Shown one piece after another: positions 1 through 8,309 of a DNA stretch of 64,000 nucleotides. Location of the stretch: assembly GCF_001548675.1 (NCBI RefSeq), contig NZ_CP010834.1, positions 1,523,501 through 1,587,500 of the forward strand, given 5' to 3'. Position numbers and translations under genes: made by a program. How positions within the stretch are numbered: position 1 is the first letter of the stretch; each line of letters starts with the position of its first letter. Under the pieces are notes generated by a model. It was given only the letters and a program-made list of their open reading frames with translations, did not search any database and was not told where the DNA came from. This stretch comes from Methanobrevibacter sp. YE315. Lineage in GTDB: Archaea > Methanobacteriota > Methanobacteria > Methanobacteriales > Methanobacteriaceae.

Positions 1-269
1 AATCCCCCGTCTCTGTAAGTTACTTCACGGTAGTATCCTTCGCCGTTTTGTGCGTTAAATTTAATTTCCTCGCTTACAATATCACTATCATTATCTAGTG
101 AAGCGTTTGCATTATTTGAAGATGTCATATTATCACCTCTACCAACATCTGTTGAACTATTGTCTTTTTGTATGTCCGGACCATTATTCATTGAATTTAA
201 TGCAAAAGCACCGCCAACAATTAATAATGCCACGATTACTCCTAACAAAATTTTAATAGAGTTTTTCAT
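1..269 (-). CDS. Secreted or membrane-anchored protein, 3' end cut by window
   Basis: Reading leftward from an ATG at 269, the frame stays open to the window edge, so only the N-terminal ~89 residues are seen. It starts MKNSIKILLGVIVALLIVGG, a basic start followed by a hydrophobic stretch ending in GAFAL. This is a signal anchor or signal peptide. A low-complexity Asn/Ser/Asp-rich linker follows, then a more structured part starting near EEIKFNAQNGEGYYREV. An AGAGGTGAAAT ribosome binding site precedes the ATG. The same GAFAL ending occurs in the signal of the adhesin-like protein at 13871. Function is not recognisable; an extracellular protein is inferred. Confidence 0.75.
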   Translation of the reverse strand, partial: MKNSIKILLGVIVALLIVGGAFALNSMNNGPDIQKDNSSTDVGRGDNMTSSNNANASLDNDSDIVSEEIKFNAQNGEGYYREVTYRDGG

Positions 270-364
270 ATTTCACCTCTCTAAACTTTCATTAAACTTA
301 TGAATATGGCCCTTAAAATACTTTTCTATTACGTTTATATATGCCCTAAATTAATATTATATTT

Positions 365-565
365 ATGGAAATGAAAAACATCATGATTATCTTAATATTT
401 TCACTAGCTGTTTTGGGTTTAATCATTGGCGTTTACTATACTGAAGCAGAATCTAATGAGAAGATTACAAAAAATAGTAATGAAACAATTGATGAAGACT
501 CAGACAATGTAATAACCATCAATTTAGAGCCAAAAGAAAGAAATGATAACAAAAGTTTAACTTAA
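365..565 (+). CDS. Small single-pass membrane protein, hypothetical
   Basis: This is a 66-residue frame. A short N-terminus is followed by about 20 hydrophobic residues (positions ~5-25, IMIILIFSLAVLGLIIGVYY), then a hydrophilic, acidic and Asn-rich tail of 40 residues. This is the layout of a small membrane-anchored protein with an exposed tail. ATG codons at 365 and 371 are both possible and neither has a strong ribosome binding site, which lowers confidence. It is divergent from the secreted protein at 1-269 and converges on the symporter. No family recognised. Confidence 0.5.
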   Translation: MEMKNIMIILIFSLAVLGLIIGVYYTEAESNEKITKNSNETIDEDSDNVITINLEPKERNDNKSLT

Positions 566-604
566 TAAATTAATTAACTTTTTATATATCAAAGCAATTA
601 TCAA

Positions 605-636
605 AAAGAAGAAAATGTTATAGATTAAACTATAAC
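605..636 (-). terminator. Hairpin terminator after the symporter gene
   Basis: GTTATAG (617-623) pairs perfectly with CTATAAC (630-636). On the minus strand the hairpin is followed by a T/C-rich run. It lies just past the stop of the symporter gene. Confidence 0.5.
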
Positions 637-638
637 AC

Positions 639-2126
639 TCATATCCTATCCTCAGTTTTATCCCAATCTGGATTTTTAGCCGGAAGAATAGTGAATATCA
701 AAGAAGCCACCAATAAAAGAATTGCAGAGACAATTGTGAAGTTCAATTGATCCATAGTCCCATTATTGAAAACATCAATCATTCCGCCAATCCATATGAT
801 AGTTACAACGATTGGTAAAACATATTTTACGATAATAAGCCACCATTTACCAAGTTTAATGGTTTTGCTTTTACTGTTCAAGAAATTGACCAATTTTTCG
901 GCTTTAAATATCCAGGCAAAAACAATACACTCAACAATAACACCGAACAACAATGCAATCTGGTTGATGAATGTATCCACAAAACCAAGCAGTGACCCTC
1001 CGAATGATGTTGCATAAATCATTGAAATGGCTGCACCGACAGCACACAATATTGTCATTGTTTTTGACCTTGAAAGACCGAACTTATTTTGAATTGAAAA
1101 GGACAACGGTTCAACAGTAGATAATATACTTGTAAGGCCTGCAAGATAGACTGTCAGGAAGAATAATGGTCCTAAAACGACGGCCCATTGGCCCAATACA
1201 TTAAACACAGTAGGATAAGCAACAAATACCAGACCTGTTCCCTGAGTTACCAGTTCGGATACTGCAGTTCCTGATTGCAATGACATGTAACCTAAAATGG
1301 AGAACACTCCTAATGCCGCGAAGTTTTCAAACAATGAATTTGCAAGCGCAATTGAAATGGTATTTGTAATCAAATCGGCATCGTCCTTGGTGTAGCTTGC
1401 ATAGGTAAATGCGATTGACATTCCCAAACTTAGGGAAAATACGATTTGACCAAAAGCAGCCATCCATATTTCAAAATGGCCTAAAAGTGACCAATCGGGG
1501 TTGAATAGCTCCGCCAAACCTATTGAAGCACCAGGCAATGTAATTGAAAATCCAACAATGACAACCATGATGATAAAAAGCAGAGGAACCAGGAGTTTTG
1601 ATACTTTTCCTAAACCCTCTTCAAGGTCCCTGTGAGAAATAAACCAAATAATGACCCAACCGACAAGCATTGCAACAGCAATGAGAGGAATGAAATTGAG
1701 CAATCCCATATAAGATTCGGAAGATTGCAAAAGAGTAGTCGCAAAGAAAGTGTTCGGATCTGCTCCCCAACCTTTAGTGAAACTCAAAAGCATATAGATT
1801 CCATCCCAACCGAGAATAGCTGAGTAATAAATCATAATCATAAATACTGCAACCGGTAAAAACCATCCCAAATATTCGCATTTGGAATTGATCTTTCTGA
1901 TTGCCTTTGCAAAAGAAGATTTGAAATTATATCCAACACCATACTCCAAAATCAGGAAAGGCATTCCCATTAAGAGAATTGCAACAATATAAGGGATGTA
2001 GAATGCTCCCCCACCGTTAGAATAAAGCACATATGGATATCTCCAAATGTTTCCAAGACCAACTGCAGAACCAATCATTGCTAAAATAAATGAAAGGTTA
2101 CTGCCCCATTCGTTTTTATCTGCCAT
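639..2126 (-). CDS. Sodium-dependent transporter, NSS/SNF family
   Basis: This 495-residue polytopic protein belongs to the neurotransmitter:sodium symporter family (LeuT fold), which imports amino acids or related amines with Na+. The N-terminal signature is clear: W8, GSAVGLGNIWRYPY (residues ~18-31) in TM1 with the unwound Gly-containing segment, then NGGGAF before TM2. About 11-12 hydrophobic segments follow, and the C-terminus is short and charged. Length is typical of prokaryotic NSS proteins. The gene stands alone, ends in a hairpin, and has no neighbour that indicates the substrate. Family assignment is firm; the transported compound cannot be told. Confidence 0.93.
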   Translation of the reverse strand: MADKNEWGSNLSFILAMIGSAVGLGNIWRYPYVLYSNGGGAFYIPYIVAILLMGMPFLILEYGVGYNFKSSFAKAIRKINSKCEYLGWFLPVAVFMIMIYYSAILGWDGIYMLLSFTKGWGADPNTFFATTLLQSSESYMGLLNFIPLIAVAMLVGWVIIWFISHRDLEEGLGKVSKLLVPLLFIIMVVIVGFSITLPGASIGLAELFNPDWSLLGHFEIWMAAFGQIVFSLSLGMSIAFTYASYTKDDADLITNTISIALANSLFENFAALGVFSILGYMSLQSGTAVSELVTQGTGLVFVAYPTVFNVLGQWAVVLGPLFFLTVYLAGLTSILSTVEPLSFSIQNKFGLSRSKTMTILCAVGAAISMIYATSFGGSLLGFVDTFINQIALLFGVIVECIVFAWIFKAEKLVNFLNSKSKTIKLGKWWLIIVKYVLPIVVTIIWIGGMIDVFNNGTMDQLNFTIVSAILLLVASLIFTILPAKNPDWDKTEDRI

Positions 2127-2317
2127 AATTTCAATTTTCCTATAAATTATAGTAGAGATTTTTGTACTTTAAATATTAAAAATGTTACTTTTTAGAAAAT
2201 ATGAAATATTAATTAAAAAAAAAGTTTTAAAAATTTCATTTTAAAAAACAATATTATATTCCTCTTCACTAAAATAAAATTGCACTATACTATAATGATT
2301 GTAAAATAGAATATTTT

Positions 2318-3139
2318 CTAATACTCACCAAAATCAATATCATGTAAATTATGCCAAAAGCGATCTTCTTCTGGAGGTAAAGTCATATAATCTCCATATA
2401 TCTGGCCCAATGTAGCATCTTGATTATTCGGAATTGTTGCTTGAATATCTTCAAATTGAACTACTTTAGAAGGTTCAAAATCAGATAATTTGAAATAAGA
2501 TAAGTAATTCAATGTTAAATCCGCATAATATTTACAATCTTTATTTTCATATTTCCTGAATAATTTAGGCAATTTTTTTTGGAAATAACTCGGTGTTAAA
2601 CCAATAACATTAAAGATTGGATGCAATGTATTGACAATCAACTGAACAATCTTAGATCCTTCATCAAATTTGATTGTGGAAATTGCATAAAATTTACATA
2701 ATATTAAACATATACGCATGAAGAAAAATCTTTTGATATTATTATTAGGAAGTTTATCGAGAATGAATAAATCTATATGCATGCCCAAATCAAATGATAC
2801 AAATTTATCCCAGAATTCAACCCAATGAGTCCCATTTAAAGACAATCTACCAAATTGGAAGAAATATTCTTCATTATATCTAGAATCTAAAACCGTGTAT
2901 TTTTCACAGTTTTTTTCTTCCATTATTTTTAAGAATTTTTCATAATCTTCTCTAAACATTACAATATCAATATCATCATCCCATGGAATAAAACCTTGAT
3001 GTCTGACAGCTCCAATCTCTGTTCCAAACCATAAATAATATTTTAAGTTATTTTCTTCGCAAATTTCCTTAAAATCTTTTAAAATTAAAAGGGTTACATC
3101 TTTGATATGTTGGAGTGTTTCATCATCATGAGCTTCCAT
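2318..3139 (-). CDS. LicD family phosphotransferase
   Basis: LicD proteins transfer a phospho-alcohol (phosphocholine, ribitol-phosphate or similar) from a CDP-activated donor to a surface glycan. This 273-residue copy has the family core GAVRHQGFIPWDDDIDIVMF at residues ~43-62, in which the DDDID aspartates bind metal, and the C-terminal LPPEEDR motif. The start is supported by GGTGAT 5 bases upstream. It is the last gene of a minus-strand operon behind a cytidylyltransferase fusion, an aminotransferase and a methyltransferase, which fits use of a CDP-linked donor made by these neighbours. A paralogue lies at 6594-7427. The exact transferred group is unknown. Confidence 0.9.
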   Translation of the reverse strand: MEAHDDETLQHIKDVTLLILKDFKEICEENNLKYYLWFGTEIGAVRHQGFIPWDDDIDIVMFREDYEKFLKIMEEKNCEKYTVLDSRYNEEYFFQFGRLSLNGTHWVEFWDKFVSFDLGMHIDLFILDKLPNNNIKRFFFMRICLILCKFYAISTIKFDEGSKIVQLIVNTLHPIFNVIGLTPSYFQKKLPKLFRKYENKDCKYYADLTLNYLSYFKLSDFEPSKVVQFEDIQATIPNNQDATLGQIYGDYMTLPPEEDRFWHNLHDIDFGEY

Positions 3140-3151
3140 TAAATCACCAAA

Positions 3152-4480
3152 TCAATATTTTTTAATGATATTTAATTCTTTATTTTCAAAATCTTCCATT
3201 ATTTTACAGATGGCCTTTGACACCTCTGGAGATACATAACCAATTAATTTTCCAAGTTCAATGGATTTTGCAAAAGCCACAAGCTCATATCTGATACCTT
3301 CACCATCTAACTGATAGAAATATTTCTTATTTTCCTCCTGATTTTCATATCTTAACTCAAAATAATCAGTTTTCCACCATGGTGCTGGCACATAGGCATA
3401 TCCTTCACTTCCAGAAATTATCAACTCACCTTCTGATTTAACACTATTCCCCACTTTAATAGATGCAACAGCATTTTTATATTTAAAATCAATTTTAGTA
3501 AACAAATCAAAATTATCTTTTCCTTCTAAAAGTAATGAATTTATATGTTTTTCATCATAATCTGTCCCAAGAATCTGAAATACTGGTAATAACGCAACTG
3601 GACCCCATGCAGAAATACTATTCCAAGAATTTTCATTAAATTGTCTTATACTAGTACAAGTTGAATCAACAGAATAAACATCACCAATATTTCCACCTTT
3701 AATTAATAATAATAACCTATCATAAGCGGTAGAATAAGCAGTTTTAATTGATTCCATTAAAATTAAATTATTTTTCTGAGATAAACCCAGAAGTTCTGAA
3801 AATTGATTTTCATCCAGTGTAATTGGAGATTCACAGAGAACATGGACATCATTTACCAAAGCTTTTTTAATATGCTGATAATGCATTGAAGGATGTGAAA
3901 CAATAAAAACTGCATCAACATTTCCTAATAATCTATCATAATCATCAATTATACTCACATCTTCATTTTCATAACATTTCTTCTCTTCATCGTTATAAAT
4001 ACAAATTTCAGTTACTTCAATCCCATTAACATATTTTGACTCGTCATAAAATTTTTTTAATACTGTTCCATCTCCAACTAAACCCAAACTAATGTTTCTT
4101 TTTTGAGATCGGATATCTGAACTTGAAACACCTTCAGTCCTTGGTAAATAAACCACATCACAATATTCTTTTAGATAATCGAAATGACCAACCCAATCAG
4201 AGCCTACTGTAAAAATATCTACATCAAACCTTTTTATATCATCAATTTTCTGACCTTCGTATTCTTCAATAATTATCTCGTCAGCCAGGCCAGTTGCACG
4301 TACAGATTCTATTCTTTCCATCAAGGACTGGTGAACATTAATTTTCCCTCTTTGTTTATCAAAATCATCTGCAGTAACACCTACAATAAGATAATCTCCT
4401 AAATCCTTTGCTCGTTCTAAGAGTCTTTGATGACCATAATGGAATAAATCATAAGTCCCATAAGTAATTACTTTAATCAT
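3152..4480 (-). CDS. Fusion: CTP-transferase-like cytidylyltransferase + Gfo/Idh/MocA oxidoreductase
   Basis: Residues 1-130 are a nucleotidyltransferase of the glycerol-3-phosphate cytidylyltransferase (TagD) type: GTYDLFHYGHQRLL with the HxGH motif (HYGH), and the later EGVSSSDIRS motif. From ~131 a second Rossmann domain begins (LGLVGDGTVLKKF) and continues through a Gfo/Idh/MocA dehydrogenase fold (VSHPSMHYQHIKKAL, CESPITL) to residue 442. The protein could therefore activate a phosphorylated alcohol with CTP and oxidise or reduce its precursor. The start overlaps the stop of the aminotransferase gene by one base (TAATG), implying translational coupling. The fusion is visible in one uninterrupted frame; the substrate is inferred only. 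Confidence 0.88.
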   Translation of the reverse strand: MIKVITYGTYDLFHYGHQRLLERAKDLGDYLIVGVTADDFDKQRGKINVHQSLMERIESVRATGLADEIIIEEYEGQKIDDIKRFDVDIFTVGSDWVGHFDYLKEYCDVVYLPRTEGVSSSDIRSQKRNISLGLVGDGTVLKKFYDESKYVNGIEVTEICIYNDEEKKCYENEDVSIIDDYDRLLGNVDAVFIVSHPSMHYQHIKKALVNDVHVLCESPITLDENQFSELLGLSQKNNLILMESIKTAYSTAYDRLLLLIKGGNIGDVYSVDSTCTSIRQFNENSWNSISAWGPVALLPVFQILGTDYDEKHINSLLLEGKDNFDLFTKIDFKYKNAVASIKVGNSVKSEGELIISGSEGYAYVPAPWWKTDYFELRYENQEENKKYFYQLDGEGIRYELVAFAKSIELGKLIGYVSPEVSKAICKIMEDFENKELNIIKKY

Positions 4481-5556
4481 TAAAATAAGCCTCTTTTTTG
4501 TATATCTTTAAGTGCATCGATTAGTTTATCATTGTCTTCACTTGTTAAATCGCCCATATGACCTACTCTAAATATCATATCTTTTGAAAGGTCATCACGT
4601 GCGGTACTAACCCAAATATCATATTCATTTTTTAATATTTCAACAAGATTAACATCAAGAATTTCCTTTGAATGAACGGTAGTGACTGCATTTGATAAAC
4701 ATTTACATCTAACTTCAAATGGAAATTGTTCTATTTTTGTTCTAAAATCACAAGCTAAATCAGATATTCTTTTTATTTCTGCTTCTGATCCACCATCATC
4801 TTTAATCTGTTTTAATCTGGCATTAAGTTGTAATATAATTGTAATTGCAGGAGTGTATGGTGTTTGACCCCTTACACCATTAATCAACATGTCTTCAAAA
4901 TCAAAATACATTGATTTACAAGTATTATTATTAACTCTTTCAATTGCTTTAGGTGATAGAACTATAATTGCAATACCTGGAGGGCATGCAAGAGCTTTTT
5001 GAGAACCAGTTATAATCACATCAACCTTATGGTCAACCATATTGATATAATCTGCTAAAAAAGAACTAACTGCATCAACTACTAATAAAAGATTGTTCTT
5101 CTCACAGAAATCACTTATCATGTCAATATCATAATGAACACCAGAACTTGTCTCACAAATATTAACTATAAAAGCAGTGTAATCCTCATTATCATATTCA
5201 TATAACATCTCTTTTGTAAGGCAAGATCCAAAATCAACTTTAATGTCATCACAAGGTATATTGTGGAGTTCGCATAAATCAACAAATCTTTGGCCAAATC
5301 CACCACCATTTACAATTAAAACCTTATCATTTTCATTGAAGACATTCATCACAGTGGATTCCATACCTGAAGTCCCAGATCCTGTTAAAAAAATAGCTCT
5401 CGCATCTTCATCAGCAAAAACTAATTCTTTCATCAATTGTTCATTTTCCAGATTAATTTTAGAAAATTCAGGTGTTCTAAAATAAGGAGTTTGTTGAGCT
5501 CCTATATTAAGAATTAAATCACTGCTCATAACTGGACCTAATGCAAAATTTAACAT
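4480..5556 (-). CDS. Class V aminotransferase, PhnW/AGAT-like
   Basis: This 358-residue PLP enzyme has the alanine-glyoxylate / 2-aminoethylphosphonate aminotransferase layout: LTGSGTSGMES for phosphate binding (~residues 58-68), DAVSSFLAD for the PLP aspartate, and GSQKALACPPG with the Schiff-base lysine. The start at 5556 is chosen because AAAGGAG lies 6-8 bases upstream; a longer frame from 5583 would overlap the previous gene and has no such site. In bacteria, related enzymes are paired or fused with cytidylyltransferases for aminoethylphosphonate decoration of polysaccharides. Here it is followed by a cytidylyltransferase fusion. No PEP mutase is visible, so an amino-alcohol phosphate is as likely as a phosphonate. 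Confidence 0.88.
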   Translation of the reverse strand: MLNFALGPVMSSDLILNIGAQQTPYFRTPEFSKINLENEQLMKELVFADEDARAIFLTGSGTSGMESTVMNVFNENDKVLIVNGGGFGQRFVDLCELHNIPCDDIKVDFGSCLTKEMLYEYDNEDYTAFIVNICETSSGVHYDIDMISDFCEKNNLLLVVDAVSSFLADYINMVDHKVDVIITGSQKALACPPGIAIIVLSPKAIERVNNNTCKSMYFDFEDMLINGVRGQTPYTPAITIILQLNARLKQIKDDGGSEAEIKRISDLACDFRTKIEQFPFEVRCKCLSNAVTTVHSKEILDVNLVEILKNEYDIWVSTARDDLSKDMIFRVGHMGDLTSEDNDKLIDALKDIQKRGLF

Positions 5557-5575
5557 GTAAAAATCTCCTTTAACC

Positions 5576-6283
5576 CTATTCAATTACAAAAAACATGTAT
5601 TTAGTTTCAGTATGGTCACTTAAATCATCAAAAAGGTAATCTGAAAAGATATTATCACAATTTAATTTATTAAATATTTCTCGATATTCTTGTTCAGTAC
5701 GATAAATAGCATTATAATCCGCTTCTAAACCTTCGGAATAAAAATCTTTAAGAGTTAATCTTGATTCCATGCAAGAAATCGGCTCCATTGCAAAAACTTT
5801 TTTATCCTCTCCACAAACAGAGTTCACTTCATCCATGATAATTTCCAAATCAGAATCATTAATATACATTAAAAATCCGCTGAAGATAACTATATCAAAT
5901 GGCGGTTGAATAACTAGCTCATCTACTTTAATATCGGTAGCAGACATTAATTGAAATTTACAATTTTCATAATCATAAGATTCTTCAGCTATTTTTAAAA
6001 GTTCTTCTGAAAAATCTAAACCTAAATATGATTCACATTTGTCATGTAATGCTTCAACCCAACGGCCAACTCCACATCCAATTTCTAAAATTTTTTTACC
6101 AGAAGAGTCAATATGTTCATAAAATAACTTTTTTTCTTCTTCGTGCCTTTGTGCGGAATTTTCTTTATCTTGAAACAAAACAATTGAAAATTCACTTTCC
6201 AAATCACGATTAGCCCTATCATTGAAAAAATCTTTTACTTTATTAGGACTAATATCTTCATTATTTCCATATAATCTAGACAT
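5576..6283 (-). CDS. Class I SAM-dependent methyltransferase
   Basis: This 235-residue Rossmann methyltransferase has motif I ILEIGCGVGRW (SAM-binding glycines), motif II YLGLDFSEELL, and an FDIVIFSGFLMYI strand. It is the first gene of the minus-strand operon leading to the aminotransferase, cytidylyltransferase fusion and LicD. It may therefore N- or O-methylate the group being activated, as in phosphocholine-like decorations. The target is inferred from position only; the sequence identifies just the general fold. Confidence 0.88.
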   Translation of the reverse strand: MSRLYGNNEDISPNKVKDFFNDRANRDLESEFSIVLFQDKENSAQRHEEEKKLFYEHIDSSGKKILEIGCGVGRWVEALHDKCESYLGLDFSEELLKIAEESYDYENCKFQLMSATDIKVDELVIQPPFDIVIFSGFLMYINDSDLEIIMDEVNSVCGEDKKVFAMEPISCMESRLTLKDFYSEGLEADYNAIYRTEQEYREIFNKLNCDNIFSDYLFDDLSDHTETKYMFFVIE

Positions 6284-6593
6284 AATAACAACTCACAAAT
6301 TAAATAATTATTATAATATATCTCTGAAATAATTTAAATAAATTATCATGAAATTAAATAAAATTCAAAAAAATTATTATCACAATCTTCTAAAATAAAT
6401 AGTTATCTTATTCATTTCTGCAATTTTTTAATTCAATATTTGTTATTCTTAGATGAAAATCAATAATATCCATCATGTTGACAGTTCCAATTATTTATAT
6501 ATTAATAATTTAAATAATTTAAATAACTATGATAAAAAATTTAAACAAGAAAAATAGCTTGTAAACTATAAATTTAATAGATGGAGAAATTTC
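6284..6593 (+). other. AT-rich divergent intergenic region
   Basis: This 310-base spacer separates the minus-strand methyltransferase operon from the plus-strand LicD gene and must hold promoters for both. It is extremely AT-rich with several TTTAAATAA-like stretches near 6500-6530 that could act as TATA boxes. GGAGAAATTTC just before 6594 is the ribosome binding site of the LicD gene. No repeat, small gene or structured RNA was recognised. Confidence 0.4.
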
Positions 6594-7427
6594 ATGTTCA
6601 AATCAAAAAGATATGATGATGAAACGCTTAAACATTTACAAAAAGTTCAAATAATGATGTTAAAAGACTTTGTTAAAATATGTGAAGAAAACAAAATAAT
6701 GTACTTTTTAATTGGAGGTTCTTTATTAGGAGCGGTCAGACATGGTGGATTTATTCCTTGGGATGATGACATTGATGTTATAATGTATAGAAGAGACTTC
6801 GAAAGATTAGATAACATAATGCAAAACAAAAAAAATGATAAATATGGGATTTTTAATGTTTTAAATGAAAAAAATTATCATCATACTTGGCCTCAATTTA
6901 TACTTAAAGGTACTGCTTTTATAGATTGGTGGGGGGACCAAGTAGATTATACTCCAAATATTTATATTGATATTTTTATTATGGATAATATCCCAGAAAA
7001 TAAAATTAAACGATTCATTCACAGATGGATCTCATTTACACTTAACCAAATGGTTATTTATTCAATAATTAAATATAAAAATGAATCTAAAATAAAAGAG
7101 ATTATACAACAAATAGCTCATTATATCTTAAAAATTATCCCCATTTCTTCCATGACACTTAAAAAAAGATGCATAAAAACATATAGAAAATATGAAAATA
7201 TTGAATGCAACGAATATTGCGATTTTCCATCAATGCACTTCATGCCAATTTATGAATCAAAAGATTTTTTACCTCCAAAAAAAGCAAAATTTGAAGACAT
7301 TGAAGTTAATATTCCAAACGATTATGATAAAATATTAACAAGACTCTATAATGATTATATGGAATTACCTCCAGAAGAAAAAAGATTCCGTCCAGCCCCT
7401 GAAAAAATTGATTTTGGAAAATATTAA
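6594..7427 (+). CDS. LicD family phosphotransferase, second copy
   Basis: This 277-residue protein is a paralogue of the LicD at 2318-3139, collinear over its length. The nucleotidyltransferase-like core GAVRHGGFIPWDDDIDVIMY sits at residues ~45-64 and the ending is LPPEEKRF...DFGKY, as in the first copy. The start has GGAG 7 bases upstream. It leads a plus-strand set with an IspD/TarI-type cytidylyltransferase and an SDR enzyme, so each LicD copy is paired with its own cytidylyltransferase. The two copies may use different CDP donors (inference). Confidence 0.9.
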   Translation: MFKSKRYDDETLKHLQKVQIMMLKDFVKICEENKIMYFLIGGSLLGAVRHGGFIPWDDDIDVIMYRRDFERLDNIMQNKKNDKYGIFNVLNEKNYHHTWPQFILKGTAFIDWWGDQVDYTPNIYIDIFIMDNIPENKIKRFIHRWISFTLNQMVIYSIIKYKNESKIKEIIQQIAHYILKIIPISSMTLKKRCIKTYRKYENIECNEYCDFPSMHFMPIYESKDFLPPKKAKFEDIEVNIPNDYDKILTRLYNDYMELPPEEKRFRPAPEKIDFGKY

Positions 7428-7571
7428 ACTTAATTTATAACTTAAATTAATAAATGATAAAGAAAAGATAAAAAGTCTTTTGAATAGTGAATTCATATGT
7501 TATTAATAATATTTAAATAATTTTAAATATAGATTTAAGAAACAAATAATTGCAAATTAATGTGTGATTTT

Positions 7572-8279
7572 ATGAATTATGTTATAATTTTGGCAGCAGG
7601 ATTTGGAACAAGAATCAAGAATCTAACAATTCCAAAGCAATATTATGAAATAAATGGAATCCCCATAATCATGTATACCATTAAAAAATTTATAGATGTG
7701 AATTGTTTTGATCATATTTACCTTACTGTAGATGATAGTTACAAAGATTTAATGATTCAACTTTTAAAAAAACATATTGATGATTATGAACAAATTAAAT
7801 TAGTTGAAGGTGGAAAAGAACGTATCGATTCTATTTGTAATGCTATTAAACAAATTGAGGAGAATAACATCTCAGATGACGATATAGTTGTTGTTCAAGA
7901 TGGTGTTAGGCCATTTGTAAGCGATGAAATAATCCTAAATAGCATTAAATGTGCTAAAAAATATGGCACTTGCGCTACATCTAGCCCCGTTAATGATACA
8001 ATATTCCAATCTGAAGATGGGGATACTGTAGACAATATTCCAGTTAGAAGTACACTCTTTTGTGGACAATCCCCAGATGCATTTAACTTAAAAAAATTTA
8101 TAAAAATGCTTTATGGTCTTAATGAAGAACAAAAGAGAAAAATTACTGGAACATCAGATATATGCTTATTCTATGATGTTCCAATTAAAATGATTAAGGG
8201 AAGTAATTTGAATTTTAAAATAACAACAGATGCTGATTTAAAAATAGCTGAATTATTATTAAAGGATATGGAATTCTAA
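7572..8279 (+). CDS. IspD/TarI-type cytidylyltransferase
   Basis: This 235-residue nucleotidyltransferase starts MNYVIILAAGFGTRI, the CTP-binding loop of the IspD / TarI family, and has KQYYEINGIPI (the conserved K-Q-x-Y), VQDGVRPFV and a C-terminal KITTDADLKIAELLL. Start 7572 is favoured over 7560 because GTGAT lies just upstream. Archaea make isoprenoids by the mevalonate route and do not need IspD. A TarI-like role, making CDP-ribitol or another CDP-alditol for the adjacent LicD protein, is therefore the better reading. The exact alditol is unknown. Confidence 0.88.
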   Translation: MNYVIILAAGFGTRIKNLTIPKQYYEINGIPIIMYTIKKFIDVNCFDHIYLTVDDSYKDLMIQLLKKHIDDYEQIKLVEGGKERIDSICNAIKQIEENNISDDDIVVVQDGVRPFVSDEIILNSIKCAKKYGTCATSSPVNDTIFQSEDGDTVDNIPVRSTLFCGQSPDAFNLKKFIKMLYGLNEEQKRKITGTSDICLFYDVPIKMIKGSNLNFKITTDADLKIAELLLKDMEF

Positions 8280-8309
8280 TTCTTAAATAACTAAAAATGC
8301 TGTGGGAAA

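Noticed and set aside
4480-5583. Longer start of the aminotransferase at 5583
   Set aside because: It would overlap the methyltransferase gene, while AAAGGAG sits at the right distance before the ATG at 5556.
7572-8279. IspD of the methylerythritol phosphate pathway
   Set aside because: Archaea use mevalonate for isoprenoids. The LicD and SDR neighbours suit a TarI-type CDP-alditol enzyme better.
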